A DNA stretch of 33,310 bases from Candidatus Hydrogenedentota bacterium (GCA_029565395.1 JAKQOG010000003.1:1-33310); one strand, 5' to 3'. Numbered from the stretch's first letter, positions 17,170-26,063 are shown. Made by a program: numbers and translations. The notes: generated from the letters alone by a model not told the origin.

Positions 17170-18393
17170 ATGCCGGCTTATACATACTTGGCACGCGGAC
17201 GGGATGGTTCTAAGCAGAAGGGTTCCATAACTGCGGAAAATCCGCAGGCGGCGACCAAAATGCTTCAGGATCGAGGATTGCAGGTGGATAAGGTGGATGA
17301 AAAGAAAGGGTTATTCTCTTTTGGCGGTGGCGGTCCCAAAGGAAACAAACGTGTGCGCACCAAGGACCTGTTGGTGTTTACCCGGCAGTTGTCCACCATT
17401 GTAAGCGCGGGCTTGCCCTTGCTCCAAGGGTTGGACATTCTGGCGGAACAGACGGATGACCCGAATTTTCAGACGGTGATTGATGCGGTGGCCAAGGATG
17501 TGGAAGCGGGTGAAACGTTCTCCGATGCCCTGCGCAAGCATTCCAAGGCTTTCCCGGATCTGTACGTCAGCATGGTCCGCGCGGGCGAAGCGGGCGGCGA
17601 CCTGGACGGTGTGCTGCTTCAATTGGCGGATTATCTGGAAGCCAGTGAAGACCTCAAGCGAAAGATCAAGGCATCAATGACCTATCCGGTGGTGGCCTTC
17701 AGCATGATTATCCTGATTGCCTCCGGGTTGATTATCTTTGTGGTGCCGCAGTTCGAAAAAATATTCGGGCAATTTGGCAAGCAGTTGCCGACACCCACGA
17801 TGATTCTGATTCAAATCAGCAATGTGCTTCGCACGTGGTACGCATGGCCGATTATTATTGCCGTGATTGTGGGGATTATCATGTTCATGCGCGTATACGG
17901 CAGCACCAAAAGCGGGCGGTATAACCTGGATGCGCTCAAGTTGCGCCTGCCGGTTTTTGGAAATCTGATGCGCAAAGTCTCCATCAGCCGCGTCACCCGC
18001 ACCCTGAGCACGCTCACCAAGAGCGGCGTGGCGATTCTTCAGGCACTCGAAATCGTCGAGCGTACTGCCGGCAATGAAGTGTATGCCAAGGCCATTCGCG
18101 AAGCGGCGGACAGCGTGCGCAATGGTGAAACCCTGGCGGACCCGCTGGCGCGCGCGGAAGTATTTCCCCCCATGGTGACCAGAATGATTGCCGTGGGCGA
18201 GAAAACAGGCGCGCTCGAAGCCATGCTGATGAAGATTTCAGACTTCTACGATTCCGAAGTCCGCGCCACCGTGGAACAACTCACCAGCCTCATCGAACCT
18301 CTACTAATCGGATTGATGGGCTTGGTCGTGGGCAGCATCGTGGTGGCCCTGTTCATGCCGATCTTGAAGCTTTCAAGCTTAGTCCAAACCTGA
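17170..18393 (+). CDS. pilC: Type II secretion/type IV pilus inner-membrane platform protein (PilC/GspF)
   Basis: A 407-residue protein of the usual family length. It has two tandem T2SSF domains. The first contains FTRQLSTIVSAGLPLLQGLDIL and YPVVAFSMIILIASGLIIFVVPQFEKIF. The second contains ISRVTRTLSTLTKSGVAILQALEIV and ends in the helix LIEPLLIGLMGLVVGSIVVALFMPI. Three membrane helices are visible (near 175, 225 and 380). PilC/GspF anchors the assembly ATPase and drives pseudopilin polymerisation. AAGGAG lies 7 nt before the ATG and its own promoter is visible. No ATPase, prepilin peptidase or secretin gene is nearby, so it is an orphan platform gene whose partners lie elsewhere. Confidence 0.95.
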   Translation: MPAYTYLARGRDGSKQKGSITAENPQAATKMLQDRGLQVDKVDEKKGLFSFGGGGPKGNKRVRTKDLLVFTRQLSTIVSAGLPLLQGLDILAEQTDDPNFQTVIDAVAKDVEAGETFSDALRKHSKAFPDLYVSMVRAGEAGGDLDGVLLQLADYLEASEDLKRKIKASMTYPVVAFSMIILIASGLIIFVVPQFEKIFGQFGKQLPTPTMILIQISNVLRTWYAWPIIIAVIVGIIMFMRVYGSTKSGRYNLDALKLRLPVFGNLMRKVSISRVTRTLSTLTKSGVAILQALEIVERTAGNEVYAKAIREAADSVRNGETLADPLARAEVFPPMVTRMIAVGEKTGALEAMLMKISDFYDSEVRATVEQLTSLIEPLLIGLMGLVVGSIVVALFMPILKLSSLVQT

Positions 18394-18453
18394 TATTCGT
18401 TTGGCTCTTAAATCTTTTTCACGTAGTGGGTTAGCTGTAGAATGGCGTAACTT

Positions 18454-18482
18454 CTGAAATCGTGCGTAAAGTAAGGTATACT
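18454..18482 (+). promoter_or_regulatory. Predicted promoter of the DUF433/DUF5615 pair
   Basis: CTGAAA, a 17-nt spacer and TATACT, 29 nt before the antitoxin ATG. ATACTA is repeated on both sides of the predicted start region, which might serve autoregulation. Confidence 0.45.
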
Positions 18483-18511
18483 ATTTCAGGAATACTACAG
18501 AAAGGCAAGTT

Positions 18512-18742
18512 ATGCCGTCTGAAAATCGTATTGAAATTAATCCCAAGGTTATGATGGGAAAGCCGGTAATTCGGGGCACTCGTATTACGATTGAGTTAAT
18601 CTTGCGAAAAATCGGCGAAGGCGCGGCAGAATCCGATCTATTGGACGCTTACCCCAATTTAACATTGGAGGATATTCATGCGGCACTGGTCTATGCTGCA
18701 GACAGAATTGCCCTGGAAGAGAACGTAGTACTGATAACATAA
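18512..18742 (+). CDS. DUF433 antitoxin (COG2442)
   Basis: A 76-residue protein matching the compact DUF433 helix-turn-helix family. It contains IEINPKVMMGKPVIRGTRITIELILRKI, in which GKPVIRGTRI is the family hallmark, then the DLLDAYPNLTLEDIHAALVYAADRI helices. It is read as the DNA-binding antitoxin of a toxin-antitoxin pair with the DUF5615 gene 11 bp downstream, binding its own promoter and blocking the toxin. AAAGG precedes the ATG. Confidence 0.92.
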   Translation: MPSENRIEINPKVMMGKPVIRGTRITIELILRKIGEGAAESDLLDAYPNLTLEDIHAALVYAADRIALEENVVLIT

Positions 18743-18753
18743 AATTTGGTTTT

Positions 18754-19116
18754 ATGTACTTTATTGCGGATGAGAGTTGTGATTTCATTGTGGTGCGCGC
18801 CTTGCGCAAAGCGGGCCATGATGTTTTGGCTATTGCGGAAGTATATAAAGGCGCTGAAGATGATGTTGTGGCTGAACTTGCTCAGCAAGAAAGCCGCATT
18901 TTGATTACTGAAGACAAAGACTTCGGCCGTATGTTCTATGCAGAAACAAAAAAAAGCGGTGGAGTGATATTTATTCGTTATCCTGCAAATGTACGGTGTG
19001 AACTTGGTGAATCAGTGATATCTATTATTCAGCAATTTGGCAGTGAACTCAGGGGAAAATTTTTTACTCTGCAACCTGGACGTTTGCGTATTACTGATCT
19101 TCAATCGGATATGTAA
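18754..19116 (+). CDS. DUF5615 PIN-like ribonuclease toxin (COG4634)
   Basis: A 120-residue PIN-fold protein. It has the N-terminal acidic residue in FIADESCD, VVRALRKAGHDVLAI, and the second acidic cluster ILITEDKDFGRMFY, the usual metal-binding Asp/Glu set of DUF5615 proteins, followed by GVIFIRYP. It is the predicted toxin partner of DUF433. The ribosome site is weak (TTGG), as is common when translation follows the antitoxin. It ends 10 bp from the convergent aroK-aroC fusion. Confidence 0.9.
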   Translation: MYFIADESCDFIVVRALRKAGHDVLAIAEVYKGAEDDVVAELAQQESRILITEDKDFGRMFYAETKKSGGVIFIRYPANVRCELGESVISIIQQFGSELRGKFFTLQPGRLRITDLQSDM

Positions 19117-19126
19117 AGCAGACAAA

Positions 19127-20737
19127 TCAGCACTTCTCATCCCAATTGGGGCGGAGACGCTTTTGGACTTCCCAAGTATCTAGCAGAGTGAGGGCGGCCA
19201 TGGCCTCGACAACGGGAATGGCACGGGGGACAATGCAAGGATCATGACGGCCATGAACTTGAATGGTCTGATTTTCCCCGTTGGTATCCATCGTTTTTTG
19301 TTGTTTTGCGATGGATGACGTTGGTTTGACGACGATCCGGAGGGTGATGGGCTGGCCGGTGGAAATGCCGCCGAGGATGCCGCCGCAATGATTAGACAGG
19401 AAAGTGCCATCGGCCATGTTGTCGTTGCTTTCGCTGCCCCGAAGCCGGGCAAGTTGGAATCCGAGGCCGATTTCGACCCCTTTGACCGCGCCAATGGTCA
19501 TGAGGCCCGCCGTGAGGCGCGCATCGAGTTTTGCGAAGACAGGGTCGCCTAATCCGGGGGGGATACCCAGGATATCGAGTTGGATGATGCCGCCGACGGA
19601 GTCGCAGTCTTTTCGAGCGTCGAGGATGGCCTGTTCCATTTTCTGCGCGGCGATAGGGTCTGCGCACCGGACGGGATTGGATTCAATGACGGAGTAATCG
19701 CAGGTTTCCGCGGGGATGCCGGCAACCTCTACGGCGTGGGCGACGATGCGCACGCCGCGTTGGGCCAGGATTTCGCGGGCGACAGCGCCGCAGGCGACAC
19801 GGCAGGCGGTTTCGCGCCCGGAGGAGCGTCCGCCGCCGCGATGGTCGCGTAGGCCGTATTTCCGGTAGAAAGTGAAGTCGGCATGGCCGGGCCGGAAAAG
19901 GTTTTTGATGTCGTCATAGGCGGAGGATTTCTGGTCTTCGTTATAGATGACCAGGGCAAGGGGCGCCCCGGTGGTTTTTCCTTCGAATACCCCGGACAGA
20001 ATGTGGACGGTGTCGCTTTCCTTGCGCCGGGTGACAATGGCGCTCTGACCTGGTCGGCGGCGGTCGAGTTCGCGCTGAATGAGTTCTTCGGAAATTTCAG
20101 TGCCGGGATGGAGCCCGTCAAGGACGGCCCCAATCGCCGAACCGTGGCTTTCGCCAAAGGTGGTGACGCGGATGATTTCTCCGTAGGTATTGGCGGATCG
20201 GCAGTGGATGGCGAGTTCTTCGCTGATGCGCTGGAGTACTTGTTCCGCAAGGGTTTCGGGAGCGCCATTCGAGGTATCGAGCAGGATATCGGCGTAGGGA
20301 CGCAGGACATCCTCGCGGTAGCGAAGTTGCTCGGAGTATTTTTGCTTGCCATCGGCGCCGGTGAGCCACGGGGGGATGCCGCTTTGCGTGGCGCGGTCCC
20401 ACAGGATATCCGGGTGCGCCGTGAGATAGACCAACAGAGCGTCATTTCGCAATAAGCGGCGGTTATCCGGGTCGAGCATGATGGCGCCGCCGGTGATAAT
20501 GAGGTGCCAGTCGTGTTCGGCGGCCTGCCGGGCGGCTTCCTGTTCAATTTCCCGGAAAAAGGCTTCGCCATGCTCGGCAAAGATCTCACGGCAGGAAAGA
20601 TGATGTCCGTCACGCGTTTCGTGAATTTTCTCCACGAGGGTGTCGGTTTCGACGGTCTGGAATCCGGTCTCTTCGGCCACTATGCGGCCAATCGAGGATT
20701 TTCCGGCCCCTTTGGGCCCCATGATGACGATATTCAT
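19127..20737 (-). CDS. aroK-aroC: Bifunctional shikimate kinase-chorismate synthase fusion
   Basis: A 536-residue fusion. I place the start at 20737 because MNIVIMGPKGAGKSS is the normal beginning of a shikimate kinase; upstream ATG/TTG codons overlap aroA and lack ribosome sites. Residues 1 to ~180 are the kinase: Walker A GPKGAGKSS, ETD (usually DxD), GEAFFREIE with the shikimate-binding Arg, TGGAIML in place of TGGGxxL, and a C-terminal RYREDVLRPYAD. Residues ~183-536 are a full chorismate synthase beginning NTYGEIIRVTTFGESHG, with FRPGHADFTFYRKYGLRDHRGGGRSSGRETA and GRHDPCIVPRAIPVVEAM. The domains catalyse steps five and seven of the shikimate pathway; step six (AroA) is the upstream gene. 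Confidence 0.93.
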   Translation of the reverse strand: MNIVIMGPKGAGKSSIGRIVAEETGFQTVETDTLVEKIHETRDGHHLSCREIFAEHGEAFFREIEQEAARQAAEHDWHLIITGGAIMLDPDNRRLLRNDALLVYLTAHPDILWDRATQSGIPPWLTGADGKQKYSEQLRYREDVLRPYADILLDTSNGAPETLAEQVLQRISEELAIHCRSANTYGEIIRVTTFGESHGSAIGAVLDGLHPGTEISEELIQRELDRRRPGQSAIVTRRKESDTVHILSGVFEGKTTGAPLALVIYNEDQKSSAYDDIKNLFRPGHADFTFYRKYGLRDHRGGGRSSGRETACRVACGAVAREILAQRGVRIVAHAVEVAGIPAETCDYSVIESNPVRCADPIAAQKMEQAILDARKDCDSVGGIIQLDILGIPPGLGDPVFAKLDARLTAGLMTIGAVKGVEIGLGFQLARLRGSESNDNMADGTFLSNHCGGILGGISTGQPITLRIVVKPTSSIAKQQKTMDTNGENQTIQVHGRHDPCIVPRAIPVVEAMAALTLLDTWEVQKRLRPNWDEKC

Positions 20738-20804
20738 TTCACTTTCACTCTGTTCGCTGGGTTTTTGGGCTATTTTTAGTGTAAGAACATCCTGTATTGA
20801 AGGG

Positions 20805-22082
20805 TCATTCCTGAATTCGTGCATTGGCGCCAAGTTTATGCAGGGCGTAGAGGAAGGTGGGGAAGGTGACGCTCACGGCTTCATACCCACGAATGGTCAG
20901 GCCTCCCGGAATACGCGTCCCCGCAATAGCAAGAGCCATGACAATGCGGTGGTCGCCGTGGCCTTCCACAATACCGCTGTGGAGTGTACTTTCTTTAATG
21001 ATCAATCCGTCCGGCAGTTCGGTGATATCCGCACCCAGTTTCTCCAGTTCCTTGTGCATCATGGCGATGCGGTCGGTTTCTTTCAACCGCGCTTGGGGCA
21101 CATTGACGAGCCGGGTGGTTCCCTGGGCGAAACATCCCGTTACGGCCATCATAGGGAGGGCATCCGGGGTGGCATTCAGGTCAATTTCACACCCGGTCAG
21201 CGAGGCTGTTTTCACGCGAATGCCGCTCTTTTCAATCACAATGTCCGCGCCCATTTGCCGCAGGTAGTCAACCACGGCCTTGTCGCCCTGGGTATCAGTG
21301 AGGTCCAGGCCGTTCGAGGTGACGTCATTGCCGCCGAGCGCCCCCGCTGCGAGAAAAAAGGTGGCGGAGGAGAAATCGCCGGGGATTCTGCGTTGAACCG
21401 GCGGATAGCTCTGGCCGCCGGGGATATGGAATTCACTGAGGTCTTCCGCATGCTCCACGCGGATGCCTTGGCGTTTCAGCCAATCGAGGGTCATTTCCAC
21501 ATAGGGTTTTTCGTTCAAGAGCGGCACGCGCAGGCGGGTATCGCCGTCCCCAAGCGGGGTATTGATCAGGAGCGAACTCACATATTGGCTGGTGACCGCC
21601 TCGATGCTGGTTTCGCCGCCCCGGAGGCGTCCTTCCACGACGATGGGGGGAGTGCCCGTACCACGGGTGGATTGCGCCTTGGCCCCGAGGTCGTTCAGCG
21701 CCTGCACGAGCGGCCCGCACGGTCTGCGGCGGACCTGGTCGTCGCCCGTGAACACGGCAAGCCCTTTACGGAGCAAGGCGGCGCTGCCCAAACCAATTCG
21801 CATGGTGGTGCCGGAGTTTGCCGTATCAATAATGTTGTCAGGGGTTTGGGGGGCGCCGTCAATGCCGGACACCCGCCAGATCCGCCCTTCATCCTCAATA
21901 GAAGCGCCGAACGCACGATACGTTCGGAAGGCTGCAATGGCATCTTCGGAAACGAGGGGTTCCTCGATGATGCTTTCACCCTTCGCCAGCGCTGCAATGG
22001 CCACCGCGCGAATCGTATGGGATTTTGAACCGGGAATTTCAACGCTTCCCTTTAAAGATGAACGTTCAACGACTAGATTCAT
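20805..22082 (-). CDS. aroA: 3-phosphoshikimate 1-carboxyvinyltransferase (EPSP synthase)
   Basis: A 425-residue enzyme of normal family length. The ATG at 22082 is chosen because AAGGA is 7 nt upstream, whereas an ATG at 22088 sits directly on it. Motifs include GSKSHTIRA at the N-terminus, DTANSGTTMRIGLG (phosphoenolpyruvate loop), SSLLINTPLG, ATPDALPMMAV with the catalytic Asp, RLKETDRI and EGHGDHRIVMALA. It joins shikimate 3-phosphate and PEP to EPSP, the step between the two activities of the downstream fusion gene, 67 bp away on the same strand. Confidence 0.96.
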   Translation of the reverse strand: MNLVVERSSLKGSVEIPGSKSHTIRAVAIAALAKGESIIEEPLVSEDAIAAFRTYRAFGASIEDEGRIWRVSGIDGAPQTPDNIIDTANSGTTMRIGLGSAALLRKGLAVFTGDDQVRRRPCGPLVQALNDLGAKAQSTRGTGTPPIVVEGRLRGGETSIEAVTSQYVSSLLINTPLGDGDTRLRVPLLNEKPYVEMTLDWLKRQGIRVEHAEDLSEFHIPGGQSYPPVQRRIPGDFSSATFFLAAGALGGNDVTSNGLDLTDTQGDKAVVDYLRQMGADIVIEKSGIRVKTASLTGCEIDLNATPDALPMMAVTGCFAQGTTRLVNVPQARLKETDRIAMMHKELEKLGADITELPDGLIIKESTLHSGIVEGHGDHRIVMALAIAGTRIPGGLTIRGYEAVSVTFPTFLYALHKLGANARIQE

Positions 22083-22273
22083 GCTCATTTCCTTGTGTAA
22101 GTGGCGATCATATCACGCGTCAAGACACATTCGCCAAGTCCAATTTTCTTTCCTAACAACTTCTTTCTGTGTTTACCTTATCGCCTTTCTATGCATGGGA
22201 ACTATGTATTCGGGCTAGACAGAGTGAACGGGGTGGATATCAGTGATTCACGATACCAATACCGATTGAATAT

Positions 22274-22303
22274 CTGAAAAAGGGCCTGGAATTTTGGTAT
22301 ACT
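22274..22303 (+). promoter_or_regulatory. Predicted promoter of the aldolase operon
   Basis: CTGAAA, an 18-nt spacer and TATACT, about 45 nt before the aldolase ATG. It has the same box pair as the promoter proposed for the toxin-antitoxin genes. Confidence 0.45.
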
Positions 22304-22347
22304 GAATGCTTCACTCGCGGTTTAACCCAACAAGATAGGAAAACATC

Positions 22348-23103
22348 ATGTCGGAAGTATTGCAGCAATTGGTGGAGATGTCGCATTACCTCGGTGATCC
22401 GGGCCGGACGTATGCCATTCTGGGCGAGGGAAATACCTCGGCGCGCATTGATCAGGATTCGTTTTACGTGAAGGCATCGGGCACGACCTTGGCCACGATG
22501 AAGCCATCGGACTTTCTGGCGGTGTCGATCTCGAAGGTCACGGCGATTCTGGATGACGCGAAAGCGGGGGATGCGGATGTGGACCGGGTGCTGAAGGAGG
22601 CGCTGCTGGATTCAAAGGAAACACGGAAACCGTCGGTGGAGACGATGATGCACGGGCTGTTGTATCAGCTTTCCCCAGAGTACAATTTTATCGGGCATAC
22701 GCATCCCGTGGCAACGAATGCGCTGTTGTGTTCGGTGAACGCGTATGAAGCGGTGAGCGGCCGGGTATGCCCGGATCATATCGTAGTGATGGGGCATCAG
22801 TCGGTGTTTGTACCGTATGTGGATCCGGGGCTGGTGCTGGCGCGGGAGGTGCGGGCGCGGGTGAACCGTTTCATTGAGGAGGAAGGGGTGCTGCCGAAGG
22901 CGATCATGCTGGAGAATCACGGCCTCTTTGCACTGGGATCGAATGCGAAGAAGGTGACGAATATCACGGATATGGCGGAGAAGGTGTCGAACATTATTAT
23001 TGGATCGTACAGCGTGGGCGGTCCCAAGTTCATGAGCCCGGAAGCGGTGCGGCGGATCGACACCCGCCCGGATGAACTCTACCGGCAGAAAGTCATCAAG
23101 TAA
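22348..23103 (+). CDS. Class II aldolase/adducin-family sugar-phosphate aldolase
   Basis: A 251-residue protein of the zinc-dependent class II aldolase family (fuculose/rhamnulose-1-phosphate aldolase, ribulose-phosphate epimerase type). It has LGEGNTSARI near the N-terminus, ASGTTLATM for phosphate binding, the zinc-ligand pair HTHP at residues 117-120, and the third His in ENHGLFALG near 191. It cleaves or epimerises a sugar 1-phosphate; exact substrate unknown. It is the first gene of a probable operon with a medium-chain and a short-chain dehydrogenase, which together look like a deoxysugar or polyol catabolic route. No sugar kinase is present in the window. Confidence 0.88.
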   Translation: MSEVLQQLVEMSHYLGDPGRTYAILGEGNTSARIDQDSFYVKASGTTLATMKPSDFLAVSISKVTAILDDAKAGDADVDRVLKEALLDSKETRKPSVETMMHGLLYQLSPEYNFIGHTHPVATNALLCSVNAYEAVSGRVCPDHIVVMGHQSVFVPYVDPGLVLAREVRARVNRFIEEEGVLPKAIMLENHGLFALGSNAKKVTNITDMAEKVSNIIIGSYSVGGPKFMSPEAVRRIDTRPDELYRQKVIK

Positions 23104-23158
23104 CCACGAGCCGTCGGCCGCCGGTGACGGCGATTTGCATAAAAAAATTGAACATAAA

Positions 23159-23246
23159 ACCGGGAGGGCGAAGCTCCTGCTGAGCCGTCAGAACAAGATC
23201 AACAAGGCATTTTTTTACGGCTCGGCAGGAGCCTCGCCCTCCCGGT
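23159..23246. repeat. Long inverted repeat of two 30-nt REP-like arms
   Basis: Arms at 23159-23188 and 23217-23246 are nearly perfect reverse complements around a 28-nt A/T-rich centre. Each arm also folds on itself (GGCTC-ggcag-GAGCC in the right arm, GCTC-ctgct-GAGC in the left). The arms lie between the aldolase and dehydrogenase genes and could form a large hairpin in the operon transcript. A related half-copy occurs at 28085-28122. Confidence 0.8.
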
Positions 23247-23296
23247 CATAGTCACTTTCTTAGCAGTGTGAATGTATAAAGGAAAAGGAGCAAGCT

Positions 23297-24901
23297 TTGT
23301 CAACGTTGGAAAAATATCGGAAGGCGGATGCGTCGCTGCCCAAGGAATATCGTGCGTGGCAGGTATTCGGCGCGGGGTTGGAAAATGTCGGACGGGACGG
23401 CAAGCCGGTGGCAGTGGAATTGCGGGAACCCAAGGACGATGAGGTGCTGGTGCGGGTGGATGTCCTGGGCTTATGCCTGTCGGATATGAAGATCATTGCA
23501 CAAGGGGGGAATCATCCCCGGTTGCGCGGACGGGATCTGGCGAATGATCCGACGGTGCTGGGGCATGAATGCGCGTGTACGGTGGTGAAGATCGGGAAGA
23601 AGTGGCAAGATCAGTTTAGCGTAGGCCAGCGCTTTATTGTTCAGGCGGATATTTACTATAAGGGCGTTGGCTATGCGTTTGGGTACATGATTCCCGGCGG
23701 TCTGGCGGAGTATGCCTATCTGGATGAGCGCGCGCTGGCGGGCGATGAAGGATGTTATCTGTTGCCGGTGCGTCCGGACACGGGCTACAGCCAATCGGCG
23801 CTGGCGGAGCCGTGGGCATGCGTTGAGATGTCGTATTGTCTGGAAGATCGCCTGGAACCGACGGGCGCACGGCAATTGCTGGTGTCGGAAGAACCGCTGT
23901 GGAAAGAATGTTTCCCAAAGGCTATGTGTGTATCGCGAAACCTGGAGGGAGTGGGGGAGGGACCCTACGATGACATTATCATCCCGAATCCTACTCCGGC
24001 TATCGTGACGGCGCTTGCGCCGAAACTGGACAAGAAAGGCGTGATGTTCCTGGTGGGCGAGGCGGTGGAGTCCGGCATGGTGACATTGGATGTGGGCGCG
24101 ATCCACTATCAGGACAAGCGGTTTCTGGGCGGCGGCGATTCGTTGGAAGCTATTGAGGAAGCCAATCGGCGCAATGATCTGAAGCCGGGCGGCTGTGCAT
24201 TGTTTATCGGCGCGGGCGGCCCCATGGGTCAGATGCATGTGCAGCGGGCTATTGAAAAAGCGAATGGTCCCGCTAAAGTGGTGGTAACCGACTTGGATCG
24301 CGGACGGCTGGATCACCTGGTGGCGCGGTTTGGCGGCATGGCCAAGGCCAAGGGCGTGGAATATATCACGCTGGCGCCGTCTGAATTTGCTTCACCCGAT
24401 GCGATGAATGCGCACATTCGCAAATTGGCGCCCAATGGGTATGACGATGTGGTTGTGCTGGCGCCAGTGCCTGCGCTGGTGACGCAGGCGGTGGGCTTTG
24501 CCGCGGATTTCGGATTCGTCAATGTGTTTGCCGGGCTGGGCATCGGTACGACGGCCTCCATTCCACTGGAAGCGCTGTGCCGCGGCATTAAGATCATCGG
24601 ATGCAGCGGGAGCCGCATCAGTGATCTGCGCCGCGTGCTGGAACTGGTGGAAGCGGGGGAATTGGATTCGAACCGAAGCGTGGCGGCCATAGGCGGACTG
24701 AAGGCTGCCCATGCCGGCCTGAAGGCGGTGAAGGATGCGAAGTATCCCGGCAAGACGATAATTTACACGCAGATTCCGGATCTTCCCCTGATGCCCTTGG
24801 AGGATGTGCCCGAACGCATTCCCGAATTAAAAGACAAACTCAGCCCCGAAGGGGCATGGACCAAAGAAGCCGAAGCGGCGTTACTGGAGAAGTACCTCTA
24901 A
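23297..24901 (+). CDS. Long zinc-type medium-chain alcohol dehydrogenase (SorE-like)
   Basis: A 534-residue MDR protein; typical members have ~350-410. The start is a TTG at 23297, supported by AAGGAG (23285-23290) 6 nt upstream, and no ATG is suitable. The catalytic domain has the zinc ligand Cys60 (LGLCLSDMK) and His90-Glu91 (LGHECACTV). The NAD-binding motif FIGAGGPMGQMH is near 303-313. Between them lies an extra ~100 residues (about 195-295) with its own strand-helix pattern (MFLVGEAVESG), like a degenerate second Rossmann unit. It probably oxidises a sugar or sugar phosphate. Its stop overlaps the SDR start by one base (TAATG). Confidence 0.87.
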   Translation: MSTLEKYRKADASLPKEYRAWQVFGAGLENVGRDGKPVAVELREPKDDEVLVRVDVLGLCLSDMKIIAQGGNHPRLRGRDLANDPTVLGHECACTVVKIGKKWQDQFSVGQRFIVQADIYYKGVGYAFGYMIPGGLAEYAYLDERALAGDEGCYLLPVRPDTGYSQSALAEPWACVEMSYCLEDRLEPTGARQLLVSEEPLWKECFPKAMCVSRNLEGVGEGPYDDIIIPNPTPAIVTALAPKLDKKGVMFLVGEAVESGMVTLDVGAIHYQDKRFLGGGDSLEAIEEANRRNDLKPGGCALFIGAGGPMGQMHVQRAIEKANGPAKVVVTDLDRGRLDHLVARFGGMAKAKGVEYITLAPSEFASPDAMNAHIRKLAPNGYDDVVVLAPVPALVTQAVGFAADFGFVNVFAGLGIGTTASIPLEALCRGIKIIGCSGSRISDLRRVLELVEAGELDSNRSVAAIGGLKAAHAGLKAVKDAKYPGKTIIYTQIPDLPLMPLEDVPERIPELKDKLSPEGAWTKEAEAALLEKYL

Positions 24902-25689
24902 TGGAACGATTGAACGGTAAAAAAGCGATTATTACGGGCGCGGCGCAGGGATTGGGCGCGGCCCTCACCGAACGTCTGGCGAAGGAAGGCTGTGACCTCA
25001 TCGGGTGGGATGTGAACCTTGGAGTTATGGAAGCCACGGCGCAGCACGTGAAAGAGCTTACCGGACGATATGTGGGCGCGGCGTCGGTGGACGTGAGCGA
25101 TGCGGCTGCGGTGCATGCGGCGGTGGATGACGCCGTAACAACCCTTGGCGGATTGGATATCATGGTCTGCAATGCAGGCATCCTGATTTCCGGCGATTCC
25201 ATCGAATTTGACATCGCCAAATGGAGGAAAGTTATTGATGTGGACCTGACGGGTTTCTTTTTATGCGCCCGGGAAGCCGCGCGGGTCATGATTCCGCAAA
25301 AGAGCGGCTCCATCATTCAGATCAACTCCAAGTCGGGCAAAAAAGGCAGTTTCCGCAACAGCGCCTATGCCGCGGCCAAATTCGGCGGCATCGGCGTGAC
25401 GCAAAGCCTTGCCCTGGAATTCGCCGAACAAGGCATCCGCGTGAACGCGATATGCCCCGGCAATCTGCTGGATTCGCCGCTCTGGGTGAACAGCCTGTTC
25501 AAGCAATATGCCGCTAATCAGGGCATTACCGAGGAAGCTGTTCGCCAAAAATACATCGACCAAGTCCCCATGAAACGCTCGTGCCAATACGAAGACATCG
25601 CGAATGTCGTCGTGTTCATGGCCAGCGGCGAATCCAGTTACATGACCGGCCAGGCCATCAACGTCACCGGCGGCCAGGAAATGCGGTAG
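24901..25689 (+). CDS. Short-chain dehydrogenase/reductase (sorbitol-6-phosphate-dehydrogenase-like)
   Basis: A 262-residue classical SDR starting at the ATG that overlaps the preceding stop (TAATG). It has the cofactor motif TGAAQGLG at residues 12-19, CNAG near 92, the catalytic Ser in INSKSGKKGS, and YAAAK at 156-160. The C-terminus MASGESSYMTGQAINVTGGQEMR is standard for the family. It is translationally coupled to the long MDR and probably acts on the same sugar-derived substrate. A strong terminator follows 27 bp later, ending the operon. Confidence 0.92.
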   Translation: MERLNGKKAIITGAAQGLGAALTERLAKEGCDLIGWDVNLGVMEATAQHVKELTGRYVGAASVDVSDAAAVHAAVDDAVTTLGGLDIMVCNAGILISGDSIEFDIAKWRKVIDVDLTGFFLCAREAARVMIPQKSGSIIQINSKSGKKGSFRNSAYAAAKFGGIGVTQSLALEFAEQGIRVNAICPGNLLDSPLWVNSLFKQYAANQGITEEAVRQKYIDQVPMKRSCQYEDIANVVVFMASGESSYMTGQAINVTGGQEMR

Positions 25690-25715
25690 AAAAAATCACT
25701 CTCTTTGTTGAGATT

Positions 25716-25759
25716 ACACGGTCAAGACTCCAATAAATCGAGGTTTTGACCGTGTTTTT
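25716..25759 (+). terminator. Rho-independent terminator of the aldolase-MDR-SDR operon
   Basis: A perfect 10-bp stem ACACGGTCAA (25716-25725) / TTGACCGTGT (25746-25755) with a 20-nt loop that can pair further (CTC/GAG), running directly into five T residues. Confidence 0.8.
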
Positions 25760-25884
25760 GTCTTCGTGCGAAGGATAGTAGCGCCCAAATCCGTTCGGCA
25801 GAGTAAATAGGGGACTGCTGTTTTTTATATCCGGAGATTGCATGTCAAGGGGAATTTTGGATTGTGGATTTCCGGATCCGTCAT

Positions 25885-25913
25885 CCTACTCCGCTGAAGC
25901 TTCGTAGGACAAG
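25885..25913 (+). repeat. Short hairpin repeat ending in GGACAAG, copy 1
   Basis: CCTAC and GTAGG flank a GC-rich loop (tccgctgaagcttc) and are followed by ACAAG. A variant lies at 26022-26048. Confidence 0.45.
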
Positions 25914-26021
25914 TCGTCATGCGTTGCGTCATCCAGTCAAACCGATTCGAGGAGTTCTGGGAACAACGCACCGCTTGAAACCCCAAAACCTGACGCAGGC
26001 CCCGCGAGGCGCGTGACTTCC

Positions 26022-26048
26022 CCCTTCGCTAAGCCTACGAGGGACAAG
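26022..26048 (+). repeat. Short hairpin repeat ending in GGGACAAG, copy 2
   Basis: CCCT and AGGG flank tcgctaagcctacg and are followed by ACAAG. It has the same layout as the copy at 25885 with several base changes. Confidence 0.4.
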
Positions 26049-26063
26049 ACGCCGTGGAAAGCT

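Noticed and set aside
20737..20833. N-terminal extension of the kinase fusion starting at TTG 20833 or ATG 20824
   Set aside because: It overlaps aroA, lacks a ribosome site, and lies outside the conserved kinase fold that begins at MNIVIMG.
20640..22028. 462-codon open frame on the plus strand opposite aroA and the start of the kinase
   Set aside because: It is antisense to a complete, motif-rich aroA; its translation has no domain pattern and no ribosome site.
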